Assembly (NCBI GenBank): GCA_963742105.1
Contig: CAVUKN010000005.1
Span: forward strand, 1,364,001 to 1,428,000
From: Gp6-AA40 sp963742105
GTDB lineage: Bacteria; Acidobacteriota; Vicinamibacteria; Vicinamibacterales; UBA2999
Direction of reading: 5' to 3'
Length of the DNA: 64,000 nucleotides
Each line of letters starts with the position of its first letter. Within the stretch, counting starts at the first letter, position 1. The position numbers were made by a program, and so were the translations under genes. This document shows, piece by piece, positions 1-10,494 of the stretch. The notes under the pieces were generated by a model that did no database searches, was not told the DNA's origin, and worked only from the letters and a program-made list of their open reading frames with translations.

Positions 1-2
1 CG

Positions 3-1298
3 CGCAGCCCGCTGGAAGAGGAGCAGATGCGCGCCGCCGCGGCCTATCCCGGCGGCGTCGAAGGGATTCGCAGCATGGTGACCGTCGACGCCATCAAGGC
101 GGCGGCCATCCATCTGCGGACGCTGGGCGAGGGGCACAAGACCGTGATCGTGATGACCGAGGGATTCATACCGGGTCGCGACGGTCGTGACCTGGCCGTT
201 CGTACCGCGCCGGGCGAGCGGCGCGGCTCCGATGATCCAGCCCTGGATCTGGTGCGGGTGGCGAACGACAGCAACGTGTCTATTCAGGTCATCGATCCGA
301 GGGGCCTGCAGATCGGCACCGGTGTGAACTTCTTTCTTCAGACGATCACGGCCGATACCGGCGGCGAGCTGTATCGCACGAACGACTTGAAGATTCCGTT
401 CACCAACGCGGTGAAAGCTGCGAGCGCGGTGTATCTGATGGGTTACACCCGCGAGAAGCCGGAGGACGGGCGGTTTCACCAGATCAAGGTGGAGGTCAAA
501 CGTCGCGGGCTGGACGTCCGAGCACGGTCCGGCTACTGGGCTCCGAGCACCGAAGAGATCGCCCGCGCCAGAGTCGAAGCGGAATCCGCTACGCTGCCGG
601 CTGGAGTGGCGAGCGCATTTGCCTCGCTCCCGCAGGCGGGTAGTCCACGCCAGGTCGACATTTTCGCCGGCACGAGACCACTCGGAGACAACCGTCTGCA
701 GGTGACGCTCGCGTGGGCGCGGCGTTCGACCGACCCGCGCAACGCGCCGTCGCGTGTCACCGTCACCGTCAAGGGCACTGACGTGGTCTATGAAGGGGAC
801 GTGAGAGCAGAAGGGACAGCGTTCGAAACCGACGCCGCACGTCTCCAGTTGGCGTTCACCGTGCTCTCGTCGAATGGCGATGTGCTCGATCGCGAGGCGC
901 GCACGATGGACGCGTCGACGCTGTTCGCCGGGCCGCTGGTGTTCGCCACCCCCATCGTGTACCGCACCGGCACCGTCGCCCAGGTCCGCGCCATGCAGGA
1001 GCCGGCTCCGGCCGCACCGATTGACGCCGCGCGCGAATTCGGGCGGAGCGATCGCGTATTCGTCCGCGCCTCGCTCGCCGGGACCTCGTCATCGACGGCG
1101 GTCGTCACGGCGCGGCTGGTGGATCAGCGCGGTGCGTCGCGCGTCAGCCTGCCGGCAACCCGTATCGCGTCTGAGGATACGTGGCAGATCGAACTGCCGA
1201 TCGGGTCGGTCGGCGCCGGCGACTATGCCGTGGCGTGGGAGGCGGAAAGCGGCGAACACCGCGCACAGACGATGGTGGCGTTTCGCGTGCGGCGGTGA
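3..1298 (+). CDS. VWFA-related Acidobacterial-type protein, 5'-truncated by window edge
   Basis: The reading frame is open from base 3, so the gene starts upstream of the window; the first ATG at 27 is internal. The visible 432 residues hold the second half of a von Willebrand A-like fold (a hydrophobic strand TVIVMTEGF, then an NDSNVSIQVIDPRG strand and a FLQTITADTGGELYR segment), followed by the YLMGYT...ARSGYWAP module that normally closes the acidobacterial VWFA-related domain. The C-terminal half is beta-rich and resembles nothing I can name. The family is secreted or surface-linked and probably mediates protein-protein contact. The N-terminal signal and the metal-binding DxSxS motif lie outside the window and cannot be checked. 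It converges on the BACON lipoprotein gene with a gap of 35 bases. Confidence 0.8.
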   Translation, partial: RSPLEEEQMRAAAAYPGGVEGIRSMVTVDAIKAAAIHLRTLGEGHKTVIVMTEGFIPGRDGRDLAVRTAPGERRGSDDPALDLVRVANDSNVSIQVIDPRGLQIGTGVNFFLQTITADTGGELYRTNDLKIPFTNAVKAASAVYLMGYTREKPEDGRFHQIKVEVKRRGLDVRARSGYWAPSTEEIARARVEAESATLPAGVASAFASLPQAGSPRQVDIFAGTRPLGDNRLQVTLAWARRSTDPRNAPSRVTVTVKGTDVVYEGDVRAEGTAFETDAARLQLAFTVLSSNGDVLDREARTMDASTLFAGPLVFATPIVYRTGTVAQVRAMQEPAPAAPIDAAREFGRSDRVFVRASLAGTSSSTAVVTARLVDQRGASRVSLPATRIASEDTWQIELPIGSVGAGDYAVAWEAESGEHRAQTMVAFRVRR

Positions 1299-1333
1299 CA
1301 AATCCCACGCCTTCTGCGTTGGTCAGCTCGCGG

Positions 1334-3496
1334 TTAATCGAGCGCAAGGCTCATCCCGCCGTTTCCACCAGCACCACCATTGCCACCACGGTCACTCGAA
1401 TTGCCGGTGTTGATCGCGCCGCCGCCCCCGCCGCCACCACCCCGATTCGAGGGGCCCCCGGGCACCGTGATGCCCTTGCCGCCACCGCCGCCACCGCCCG
1501 CTGAATCGTCGCCGTTGTTGTCCCGCGCACCTTCACCGCCCGCGCCCGAGTCCGTGGCTCCATTGCTGGCGTTTCCACCTCGTGCACCGCTGCCGCCAGC
1601 ACCACCGGACGCACCACCTTGTGCACCCGGGGCTCCACCGGCCGTCGACGACTGCTCATTAGACTGACCGCCCCCACCGCCACCGCCGGTGCTGACACCG
1701 GCGATGCCGCCGCCAGGTTGCGGCGCGACCAGGCCGAAGTCGCCGCCGCCGTTTCCGCCACCGCCGCCAGCGCCGCCGCCGCCAGCCGTGGTCGCGCCCC
1801 CCGCGCCACCCGGGCCTGTGCTGGCGGTCCCGCCGCCACCACCGCGTCCACCAGCCAGTTGTAGATAGATCGTGCCGCCTTGAATACGGAAAGAGGTCTC
1901 GGTGCCGGCCGTGCCGTTTTCGGCGTTGTTCCCGCTGGCTTCAGTTGCGCCGGCACCGCCCGCGCCACCGGTGCCCACAGTCGCTGCGTACGGTGTGCCT
2001 GGGACGACGGAGACGGACTGTCCAAAGAGATTCGCGGCTCCACCACCGCCGCCGCCGCCGCCGCCCGTGGAGCTGCCGCCGTCGTCACGCCGTTTTCCAC
2101 CGCCTCCACCTCCACCGCCGGCGACACCACGGACGTAGATGGTGCCGGGACGATTGAAGATCATCGTGTAGCTGCCGGGGCCAAGGTTCAGCGCGCCGGA
2201 GACATCGAAGTTGTGGGTGCCCGAAGCCGTCCCCGAATACGTCGCCGTCAACGGCGCCGCGGCCTGAGTGATCGTCGCGGCTGCCGAGCCCACACTGATC
2301 GTGCCGCTGCGCGCCAGCCCGTTGTTGACCGCCACCGCGAAAGCGATGGTGGCGTTGCCCGTGCCACTCGGTGACGTCACGGTGATCCATGGGACGTCGG
2401 TGGTGGCTGTCCATGCGCACCCGGTTGTGAGCGACAGCGATCCCGCACCGGCGGATGCGGCAACCCCGAGCGACGTGGGGTTCAGGGCGTAAGTACAGGG
2501 TGCCTGCGTGATCGTGGCAGTTGCCGAGCCCACGGTGATCACGCCACTACGCGCTGCCCCGGTGTTGACGGCCACGAGGAAGGCGATAGTTGCGTCGCCC
2601 GTTCCACTCGGGGACGTGACGTTGATCCAGGGGACGTTCGCAGTGGCCGTCCACTCGCACGTCGTGGTGAGCGACAAGGATGCCTCGCTGGCGGCCGCCG
2701 CGACCTCCAGTGATACCGGGTTCAGGCCGTACGTACACGGTCCTGGCGGGGGTGGCGGGGGTGGTGGCGGTGACCCCGGTGGTTCTGGTGGTTCCGGCGA
2801 AGCGGGTGGGCCCGGCGACGCTGGCGGCTCTGGCGGCGCTGGTGACCCTGACGCCGCTTGAAACACCCTGAAGGACTGGCCGGCGATGGACAGCGCCGCG
2901 ACACGCTCGCTCCCGGGATTCGCATCCACCGTCACGGCCACGGCACCGGACCCGTTTCCTGGTGACCCCGCTGTGACCCTCACCCAGGTGACGGAGCTCG
3001 TGGCCGTCCACGTACATCCGGCCAACGTCGTCACCGTCAGTTGGAAGGTGTCGCCGCTGCCGGCTACCGATTGCGAACCCGATCCTGAGACAGCGTAGTC
3101 GCAGGCGGCCGGTAACTGCTGGATCTGCGCGCGGACATTGTTGACGACGATTGCTGTCTGTCTGGCGGTGGGGGTCGCGTTCGGTGCGACCTGGACATGG
3201 AGGGTGCCGCTGCCTTGCCCTGTCGCGGGGTCGATGCGCGCAACCCAGCTGGCCTCAGCCGAAGCGGTCCACACGCAGTCCCGTGTGGTCGTCACCGTCA
3301 CGTCCTGGCTGCCGCCTGCCGCGCCGATGGGAGATTGCGGGCTTGCGAGTGTGAGAGCGCACCTGTTGACGGCCGTTGGTTCCGTCGAGGTGATCTCAGT
3401 CGATCCGCACGCGGCGAGCAACGCGGCGCACGCGGCGATGAGCAGGAAGTGAAGCGTCCGTCGTGTCGAGCTGCAGACCGTTCCTGGCAAAACCAT
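1334..3496 (-). CDS. BACON-domain, glycine-rich lipoprotein
   Basis: The 720-residue product starts with a lipoprotein signal (hydrophobic stretch 15-29, lipobox LLAAC with Cys30). Four BACON-like domains follow, each with the CxWTA core and the PW(I)xVTSPSGTG motif; the first two precede a Pro-rich linker with a run of nine prolines and the last two follow it. Residues from about 440 form a short beta-rich stem and then an extremely glycine-rich tail of about 240 residues with GGxGGxG runs, like the glycine-rich module seen in bacterial surface proteins. BACON domains usually bind carbohydrate or mucin, so a surface adhesin anchored to the outer membrane is likely; the ligand is unknown. No good Shine-Dalgarno sequence is visible before the ATG. 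Confidence 0.82.
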   Translation of the reverse strand: MVLPGTVCSSTRRTLHFLLIAACAALLAACGSTEITSTEPTAVNRCALTLASPQSPIGAAGGSQDVTVTTTRDCVWTASAEASWVARIDPATGQGSGTLHVQVAPNATPTARQTAIVVNNVRAQIQQLPAACDYAVSGSGSQSVAGSGDTFQLTVTTLAGCTWTATSSVTWVRVTAGSPGNGSGAVAVTVDANPGSERVAALSIAGQSFRVFQAASGSPAPPEPPASPGPPASPEPPEPPGSPPPPPPPPPGPCTYGLNPVSLEVAAAASEASLSLTTTCEWTATANVPWINVTSPSGTGDATIAFLVAVNTGAARSGVITVGSATATITQAPCTYALNPTSLGVAASAGAGSLSLTTGCAWTATTDVPWITVTSPSGTGNATIAFAVAVNNGLARSGTISVGSAAATITQAAAPLTATYSGTASGTHNFDVSGALNLGPGSYTMIFNRPGTIYVRGVAGGGGGGGGKRRDDGGSSTGGGGGGGGGAANLFGQSVSVVPGTPYAATVGTGGAGGAGATEASGNNAENGTAGTETSFRIQGGTIYLQLAGGRGGGGGTASTGPGGAGGATTAGGGGAGGGGGNGGGDFGLVAPQPGGGIAGVSTGGGGGGGQSNEQSSTAGGAPGAQGGASGGAGGSGARGGNASNGATDSGAGGEGARDNNGDDSAGGGGGGGKGITVPGGPSNRGGGGGGGGAINTGNSSDRGGNGGAGGNGGMSLALD

Positions 3497-3999
3497 CAGT
3501 TGATTGCTGGCACAGCCCCATGGCCGCGACCACCCCGGAGACCGATGAAGACACGTGGAACCATCTTCAAAAATAACACCGATAGATCGGCCGCGGTTGT
3601 TCGCGAATCATACGCGATAAGGTGCCGGATGCGTCTGGAAGGACCGCACGAGTTCCGAGTTGACGCTGAGGTCACGGCCGAGGCGAGTTGCCGGAGGCTG
3701 CCACCTACGCCGATCAGAACGTCGGGATCACGTGAGTGCCGAGGACGCGGGAGATCAACGGGATCAGCATTCCACGTGACCCCATTGCGATTGTTTTTCA
3801 CGAGCGAGGCGGAATTGCGTGCGAATCGGGTCGAAACGACGCCCAACTGGCAATCGGCGGGCCGACGTACTGATGTGCGCGAATCGCGCCATTCCCTCAT
3901 ACTGCTGCAGTACTCGGCGGCGCCACCGTGGCCCGGCGCAAGACTCACTAATGGTAATGGTCTGACTTGTGCGGCGACCCACGCCGCCTGGAGGTTGAG
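3497..3999. other. Intergenic region without a supported gene
   Basis: Open frames exist on both strands here but their translations are arginine- and serine-rich, show no hydrophobic core or family motif, and lack ribosome-binding sites. The stretch presumably carries the divergent promoters of the BACON lipoprotein and the LEA-like gene. GGAGG at 3990-3994 is the ribosome-binding site of the latter. Confidence 0.5.
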
Positions 4000-4455
4000 A
4001 TGAAACAGATCGCTTTGGCGTGCCTCGTTGCGTTGCTGGGCCTCGGTGTCGGTGCCACCCGTTCGCTGGCCCAGGAGGCGGTGAAGGACACCGCCAAGAA
4101 GACCGGGGAAGCGACGAAAGAAGGAACCAAGAAAGCGGGTGAGGCGACCAAGGAAGGCACCAAGAAGGCCGGCGAAGCCACTGTCGAGGGGACCAAGAAA
4201 GCTGGCGAGGTCACCAAGGAAGGGGCCAAGAAGGCCGGAGACGCCACGGCGTCAGGGACGAAGACAGCCGCCAAGGCAACGACCGACACCACCAAGTCGG
4301 CCACGAAGGCCACGACAGATGCCGCGGGCCAGGCCGGCACGGGTGTCAAGAACGTCTTCACCGGCGATGTCAACGTGATGTGCAACGACGGCAAGAAGCA
4401 CAGCGGCAAGACCAATGAAGCCGCCTGCGCGAACTACGGCGGGGTCAAGAACTAG
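4000..4455 (+). CDS. Secreted LEA-like repeat protein with Cys-containing C-terminal domain
   Basis: I chose the ATG at 4000 because GGAGG lies five bases upstream and a signal peptide (MKQIALACLVALLGLGVG, cleavage near SLAQ) follows at once; a longer frame begins with TTG at 3967. Residues about 26-85 are imperfect 11-residue repeats of the type KKAGEATKEGT, then Thr/Lys/Ala-rich units. Such repeats form amphipathic helices in LEA and apolipoprotein-like stress proteins. The last 30 residues (CNDGKKHSGKTNEAACANYGGV) resemble the small two-Cys DUF3761-type module. A periplasmic desiccation or envelope-stress protector is a reasonable inference. The function is not demonstrated by the sequence. 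Confidence 0.75.
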   Translation: MKQIALACLVALLGLGVGATRSLAQEAVKDTAKKTGEATKEGTKKAGEATKEGTKKAGEATVEGTKKAGEVTKEGAKKAGDATASGTKTAAKATTDTTKSATKATTDAAGQAGTGVKNVFTGDVNVMCNDGKKHSGKTNEAACANYGGVKN

Positions 4456-4592
4456 CAGGGGCAGAAGCTGGTCGCGCGACTCGAGTCCACGGGCGCGATC
4501 TGAACCGAGATTCGAGGATTGTCACCAGCCTGATCAAGCGAGACGACGACGGCAAATGGACTGGCGGCGAAGCCGTCAGCACGCGAGCAAGG

Positions 4593-5423
4593 CTACTTGC
4601 CCACGAGGTGTTCGGGATCCCGATTGTTTTCGTTGCAGACGTACTCGAGCAGCTCGTCGTCGGCGTTGAGACGGAACTCCTGTGTGACCGACCATGGGTG
4701 CGCGTACGACTTCGGGTCATCGACGGTGATGTCCACGAACATGTGCCCGAAGTCGGGACGTCGATAGCGCTCGGTGACCCTCATCGCGTCGGAGTGTGGG
4801 TGGCCGGCGTCATCGAGCCACGTCTTGTCGTTGAACCCAACTGTCTCGACAACCAGCGTGTCGCCATCCCAGCGACCTTGCGAGTATCCCATCCACGTGG
4901 GCTGTGGGTCCCTGGGGATGGTGTGACTGTCGTCGAGGAAGACCTGGCGGAACGTGGCCCGTGTTTCGTAGAGAAAGACGACGACGGAAGGCGTCTGAAT
5001 GATCTTGATGGGAAATGGGACACCGTTCACTCTCGGCACGCCGGGCGGCAGGCAGAATCCTTCCGGGTCGTCCTTGCCGAAGTTCTGCTGACGTTCGTCG
5101 TAGCTGGCCCTGGCCGCGGGGAGCATCGGCACGTCCTCCGGTCGAAGGTCCGCGGCGAGATTCGCGTTGAACTTGATGTCCGTCTGCCACACTCCCGACA
5201 AGTCCACCGTGCCGCCTGTTGTCCGTGGTGCCCCTGCACGGATGTCCACCTTGCCGTCGCTCGTACGGGGGGCGGTCGGGTTGCGATAGGTCCACTGTGC
5301 CTGGGCAGGTGTCGACGACAGAGACGCGATCAGGCCCGCCATCAGCACGACCCGGAGGGATGAGCCCGGCACTGCCCGCCGGACAGCGTGGAACGCGCGG
5401 CGTCGGTCAGCGGGTGGTCGCAT
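4593..5423 (-). CDS. Secreted PDLSGxW-family protein, paralogue 1
   Basis: This 276-residue protein has an N-terminal export signal ending at TPAQAQ and belongs to an uncharacterised family with five members in this window. Family marks visible here are VDLSGVW near residue 73, the core GRWDGDTLVVETVGFND, WLDDAGHPHSD, VTERYRRPDFGHM, VDDPKSY and the terminal LLEYVCNENN. It is probably a beta-rich periplasmic or outer-membrane-associated protein; I do not know a reaction for it. The first ATG is supported by a -10-like TATACT placed six bases upstream, which implies a leaderless transcript. It converges on the LEA-like gene and has no operon partner. Confidence 0.75.
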   Translation of the reverse strand: MRPPADRRRAFHAVRRAVPGSSLRVVLMAGLIASLSSTPAQAQWTYRNPTAPRTSDGKVDIRAGAPRTTGGTVDLSGVWQTDIKFNANLAADLRPEDVPMLPAARASYDERQQNFGKDDPEGFCLPPGVPRVNGVPFPIKIIQTPSVVVFLYETRATFRQVFLDDSHTIPRDPQPTWMGYSQGRWDGDTLVVETVGFNDKTWLDDAGHPHSDAMRVTERYRRPDFGHMFVDITVDDPKSYAHPWSVTQEFRLNADDELLEYVCNENNRDPEHLVGK

Positions 5424-5429
5424 TCGGCG

Positions 5430-5459
5430 AGTATAGAGACATGCGGGACGCGCTGTCGA
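5430..5459 (-). promoter_or_regulatory. Putative leaderless promoter of PDLSGxW paralogue 1
   Basis: On the minus strand TCGACA (5459-5454) and TATACT (5435-5430) are separated by 18 bases, and TATACT ends six bases before the ATG at 5423. There is no Shine-Dalgarno sequence, so transcription would start at or next to the start codon. Confidence 0.5.
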
Positions 5460-5615
5460 TCGCGTGGCGTCGGCGGATGGCCCTGTTACGCGTCTTCGGC
5501 GGCACGATCAATGCGGCACGGGACGCTGGCGCCAGCTGTGCTCGACGAGACAGACACGGTTCCGGGCCACGCGCACAACGGGTGGCACGCTCGGCGATTT
5601 GCTCGAGGTGTACCC

Positions 5616-5720
5616 ATGCTCGTCATCGTGCTCGGCGCCGTGATCGGCGCCGTCGGCCTTGTCATTGTCGTGCGCTGCGCAACCCCGGGCGCTCGGTTCT
5701 GGCGCCACTCGGCTATATGA
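5616..5720 (+). CDS. Possible 34-residue single-span membrane peptide
   Basis: The ATG at 5616 is preceded by GAGGTG five bases upstream. The product is a 22-residue hydrophobic segment (MLVIVLGAVIGAVGLVIVV) and a short basic tail (FWRHSAI). It sits alone in the 524-base gap between the paralogue 1 gene and groES. The hydrophobicity and the ribosome-binding site argue for a real small protein; the length is too short for codon statistics, so it may be chance. Confidence 0.35.
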   Translation: MLVIVLGAVIGAVGLVIVVRCATPGARFWRHSAI

Positions 5721-5947
5721 GTCAGCAGTGGCTCGCCGAGCATCGCGGCGAGTATGCGTCGTAGTTCGTAGAACCTCGCGATAGAGGGGAAGCGCTATCG
5801 GCGGTTCGCCAGAAGCTGTCCGGTTGTGAACAGCCGGTTCAGCGGAAGCCCCATATGCTGCTTGGTGCCTCGTCGTTCCAATTCGTTGCCACAGCCTCGC
5901 GACGCGGTGGCGCTCCTGCCCATTCGACGACCTGACCTCGGAGTCAC

Positions 5948-6238
5948 ATGAAAGTCACACCGCTTCACGATCGTCTCATCATCCAGCGTCTCGACGAGGG
6001 CGAACAGACGGTTGGCGGCATCATCGTGCCAGATTCCGCCAAGGAGAAGCCCCAGCGCGGCAGGGTGGTCGCCACTGGCCAGGGTAAGGTCAGGGACGAT
6101 GGCAGCCGTCAGCCGCCTGACGTGAACGACGGTGAGACGGTCCTGTTCGGCAAGTACTCCGGCCAGGAAATCACGATCGACGGCGAGGATTACCTCATCC
6201 TGCGTGAGGACGAAGTGCTCGCGATCATCGACAACTAG
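5948..6238 (+). CDS. groES: Co-chaperonin GroES
   Basis: The 96-residue product matches GroES over its full usual length: KVTPLHDRLIIQRLDE at the N-terminus, the mobile loop around GGIIVPDSAKEKPQRG, and the closing DGEDYLILREDEVLAII. It forms the heptameric lid of the GroEL folding chamber in the cytoplasm. groEL follows after 11 bases, the normal groESL operon. I looked for a CIRCE operator (TTAGCACTC-N9-GAGTGCTAA) in the upstream 200 bases and found none, so regulation by HrcA at this copy is unlikely. Confidence 0.97.
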   Translation: MKVTPLHDRLIIQRLDEGEQTVGGIIVPDSAKEKPQRGRVVATGQGKVRDDGSRQPPDVNDGETVLFGKYSGQEITIDGEDYLILREDEVLAIIDN

Positions 6239-6249
6239 GACTGGCATAC

Positions 6250-7881
<1,632 letters not shown>

Positions 7882-7939
7882 GAATCGAGACTGTCTGTCC
7901 CGTAGTCACGCCATCCCTTCAAGGTCAACACCTCGCTCC

Positions 7940-8176
7940 TCAGCGTCGTCCTTCACGATTCGCTGCCGACCGGTCCGAAGGCGGGTCCAGTTGCCTGGCC
8001 CATTCGCCAATCACGACACGTAACTCGTCGGCCTGATCTTGCAGCTGGTGCATCCGCTTTACCTGCACGGCCAGGTCACGACAGATCTCTACGATTTGGC
8101 CTTCAACGGCATCCGGCAACTCGGCGTGTCTGCGCCGCCCCGGTCTTCCCGGCGAGGCACCAACGGATTTCGGCAT
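7940..8176 (-). CDS. Small hypothetical protein with a coiled-coil segment
   Basis: The frame is open for 235 codons, but the part upstream of 8176 looks non-coding, and TGAGGGG lies five bases before the ATG at 8176, so I place the start there (78 residues). The product has a basic N-terminus (RPGRRRHAE), then a heptad-like helix (VEGQIVEICRDLAVQVKRMHQLQDQADELRVVIGEWARQL written here across residues 24-63) and a charged tail. The helix could dimerise. I recognise no family. It lies just after groEL in the opposite orientation. Confidence 0.45.
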   Translation of the reverse strand: MPKSVGASPGRPGRRRHAELPDAVEGQIVEICRDLAVQVKRMHQLQDQADELRVVIGEWARQLDPPSDRSAANREGRR

Positions 8177-8530
8177 GGATCCCCTCAGGCACATCCTGTC
8201 AGTCTCGATGCCCGGCGGATGTACCGTTTGGAACGCACGATCGCGTTTAACTGTTTCTCGATGTGCGTAACTGCCGCATTGTGCTGGCCGCCGGGTCCGT
8301 CTGCTGAGGGCCAGGGATTCAATGTCAATATCGACGTGACATTCACTCCGTTCAGATCCATCAAGCGGTAGATTGAGCGTCCATGGGCGAGCGTGCAGTC
8401 GCGGGAAGGAAGGCGCGAGTCGCATAGCGTGCCAATGTTCCGTTACGTTGTGCCCATACTGTTGCGGCGTCAACACTTCAGGGGTAATAACGAATAACCC
8501 AACTGCCTCGCTAGTCCAGGAGCATGAAAC
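8177..8530. other. Intergenic region without a supported gene
   Basis: I see no convincing protein on either strand. The region separates the small coiled-coil ORF from the broken beta-helix gene and probably holds divergent promoters, but no clear -35/-10 pair stands out. Confidence 0.4.
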
Positions 8531-10362
8531 ATGGCGAGACTCAACAGAGTCACAGCCCTGCTCGTCGGCCTCGCCTTGCTGCCGCGGTCCGCGTCTGCGG
8601 TAACAATCAGCTTCGCGGAACCAGTGGCGGAAACGGATCCCGTACACGGAGTATTCTCGTCAGCGAATTACCGAGCGGTTTTCCGTTCGGTGGCGGCGTG
8701 ACCGCCAATGGCGAGTTTCAGGATCTGTCGCCATTTCTCGGGACGCTTCCCGAGGGGCTAATCGTCACCGCCAGATCCTTTCCGACCCCTGCTGAGTTCC
8801 AGTGCGCGGGTGGCGACCTGCAGTGCCTGATCGACGCCATCAACACGTCGAACCGCACCGGTGGAGTGAACACCATCCAGCTCGACGCGGCAACGTACCG
8901 GTTGACGACTCCCGACAACGTCGAAACGAATTCTCCAGGCCGCGGCGGGAACGGGCTGCCTGTCATCGTGGCGCGGATTGCGATCGTCGGTGTCGGGCCG
9001 GAGTCGACCATCATCGAGCGGGAGTCCACAGCCGACCAACGCACGGAGAACGAGTTCCGCTTTTTCCATGTCGCGAACACCGGTCAGCTGGACCTTCGCG
9101 GCGTGACCCTGCGCAACGGAAACGCGGGGGATACCGGGCAAGGTGGCTCGATCCTGTCGGAGGGATCGCTCGTCCTCGAACACGCCGTCATCACGGACAG
9201 TTACGCCGGGCGTGCAGGCGGCAATCCAGGTTCTCGGCGGCACGTTCACGATGCAGGACAGTCGCGTCACACTCAGTGGGGCGGGACCAGGGGAGGACCT
9301 GGTGATGCTCGGAGACCCGAATCTGCCGTCAGCGCGGGTGTCGGCGACGGTCGATCGCACCACGATATCTGAGAACAGCCTGTCGGAAGGGAGTATCGTC
9401 GCGGTCTACGCCGGCGCGACCGCCATCGTCACCAAGGCGACGATTGTCCACAACAGCGTCGTCGGCTCCGGCGCGGCAATCGCGGCAGTCGGAAGGGTAA
9501 CAGTCTCCGACACGACAATCGCGGACAACTCGTTCCAGGCGGGCGGTAGCGGAATCAGCGCGGCGGGATCCACTTCATCCGTCACCAACTCGACGATCGT
9601 GAACAACAGTGGCGGTGTATTCGGAGCTGTGCGGGTCCTGAGCAGCATCATCGCCGGAAATACGGTTGTTGGTGACTGCGGCAGCCTCGCGTCCCTGGGG
9701 TACAACATCATCGGAAATCCCGCCGGCTGCACAGGACTGGTATCGAGCGATCTCACCGGCGATCCAGGCCTCGGCGCGTTCATCGACGACGGCGTACCAG
9801 GCCACGGTCGCTTCCCACTGCTGCCCGGGAGTCCGGCCATCAATGCCGGCTACAACGTGGCGTGCGCGGTTACTGACCAACTGCAGACACCCCGTCTGGC
9901 GTCCTGCGACATCGGCGCGGTCGAGTTCTACCCGGTCGTCAACGATCTGGTGTCGTCGGGCACATGAGCACAGCCTTCGACGCCACCGTGGTGCCGGGCG
10001 GCCCTGCCGGGACCTTCCACATCAGCGCCGATTTCATCAACACGAGCACTCAGGCGATGGTCAATCCGTTTGCCGAGGTCGTGGGGCTGAGCGGCGGGAA
10101 CGTGCTGCTCAATGCTGAGGGCGGCGCCGGCGGGGTCGGTGCCCGGCGGAGAATCGCCGATACGAGCATCCTCGCGCCGGGGAGCACCGGGACGTTCGAC
10201 TTTCTGATCGGCCTGCAGAACCGGGAACCGTTTACGTTTCTCGTGAACGTACTCGGGAACGCAACCGATCTCTCAGTCGCCACGACACAAATCGAGACGC
10301 TCATCGACCGCTCGCAGCCAGCGCGTGATACGTGGCACCACGGCGCAGTGGAGCCATTTTGA
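8531..10362 (+). pseudogene. Secreted right-handed beta-helix protein, frame broken three times
   Basis: The signal peptide MARLNRVTALLVGLALLPRSASA starts at 8531 in one frame, which stops at 8701. The body (from about GFPFGGGVTANGEF to VITDSYAG, 8670-9207) is in a second frame. The reading then returns to the first frame near 9208-9211 (VQAAIQVLGG through IGAVEFYPVVNDLVSSGT, stop 9967), and the C-terminal domain MSTAFDATVVPGGPAGTF (9964-10362) is again in the second frame. Joined, they form one polymorphic-membrane-like beta-helix with the choice-of-anchor-Q marks DxxNxI and IGAVEF and a beta-sandwich tail. Three single-base shifts explain everything. It is either a decayed surface adhesin or a gene hit by sequence error. 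Confidence 0.7.
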
Positions 10363-10494
10363 CAATGCCGTGCCCCGGACGACTCGAGTTCGGAACGCGG
10401 CCAGGCCCGAGTCGGCTCCGCATGGAAAAGGATCCGCGAGGCCACCGCGGCCGCGTCATCGCGGTGGTGAGTGATCGCCTCCGCGACGCTCTTC

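Noticed and set aside
5764..5947. CIRCE operator or HrcA site before groES
   Set aside because: No TTAGCACTC-N9-GAGTGCTAA or near match is present.
8177..8647. N-terminal extension of the small coiled-coil ORF to 235 codons
   Set aside because: The upstream part has no protein character, overlaps the signal peptide of the beta-helix gene in antisense, and a good ribosome-binding site marks the start at 8176.
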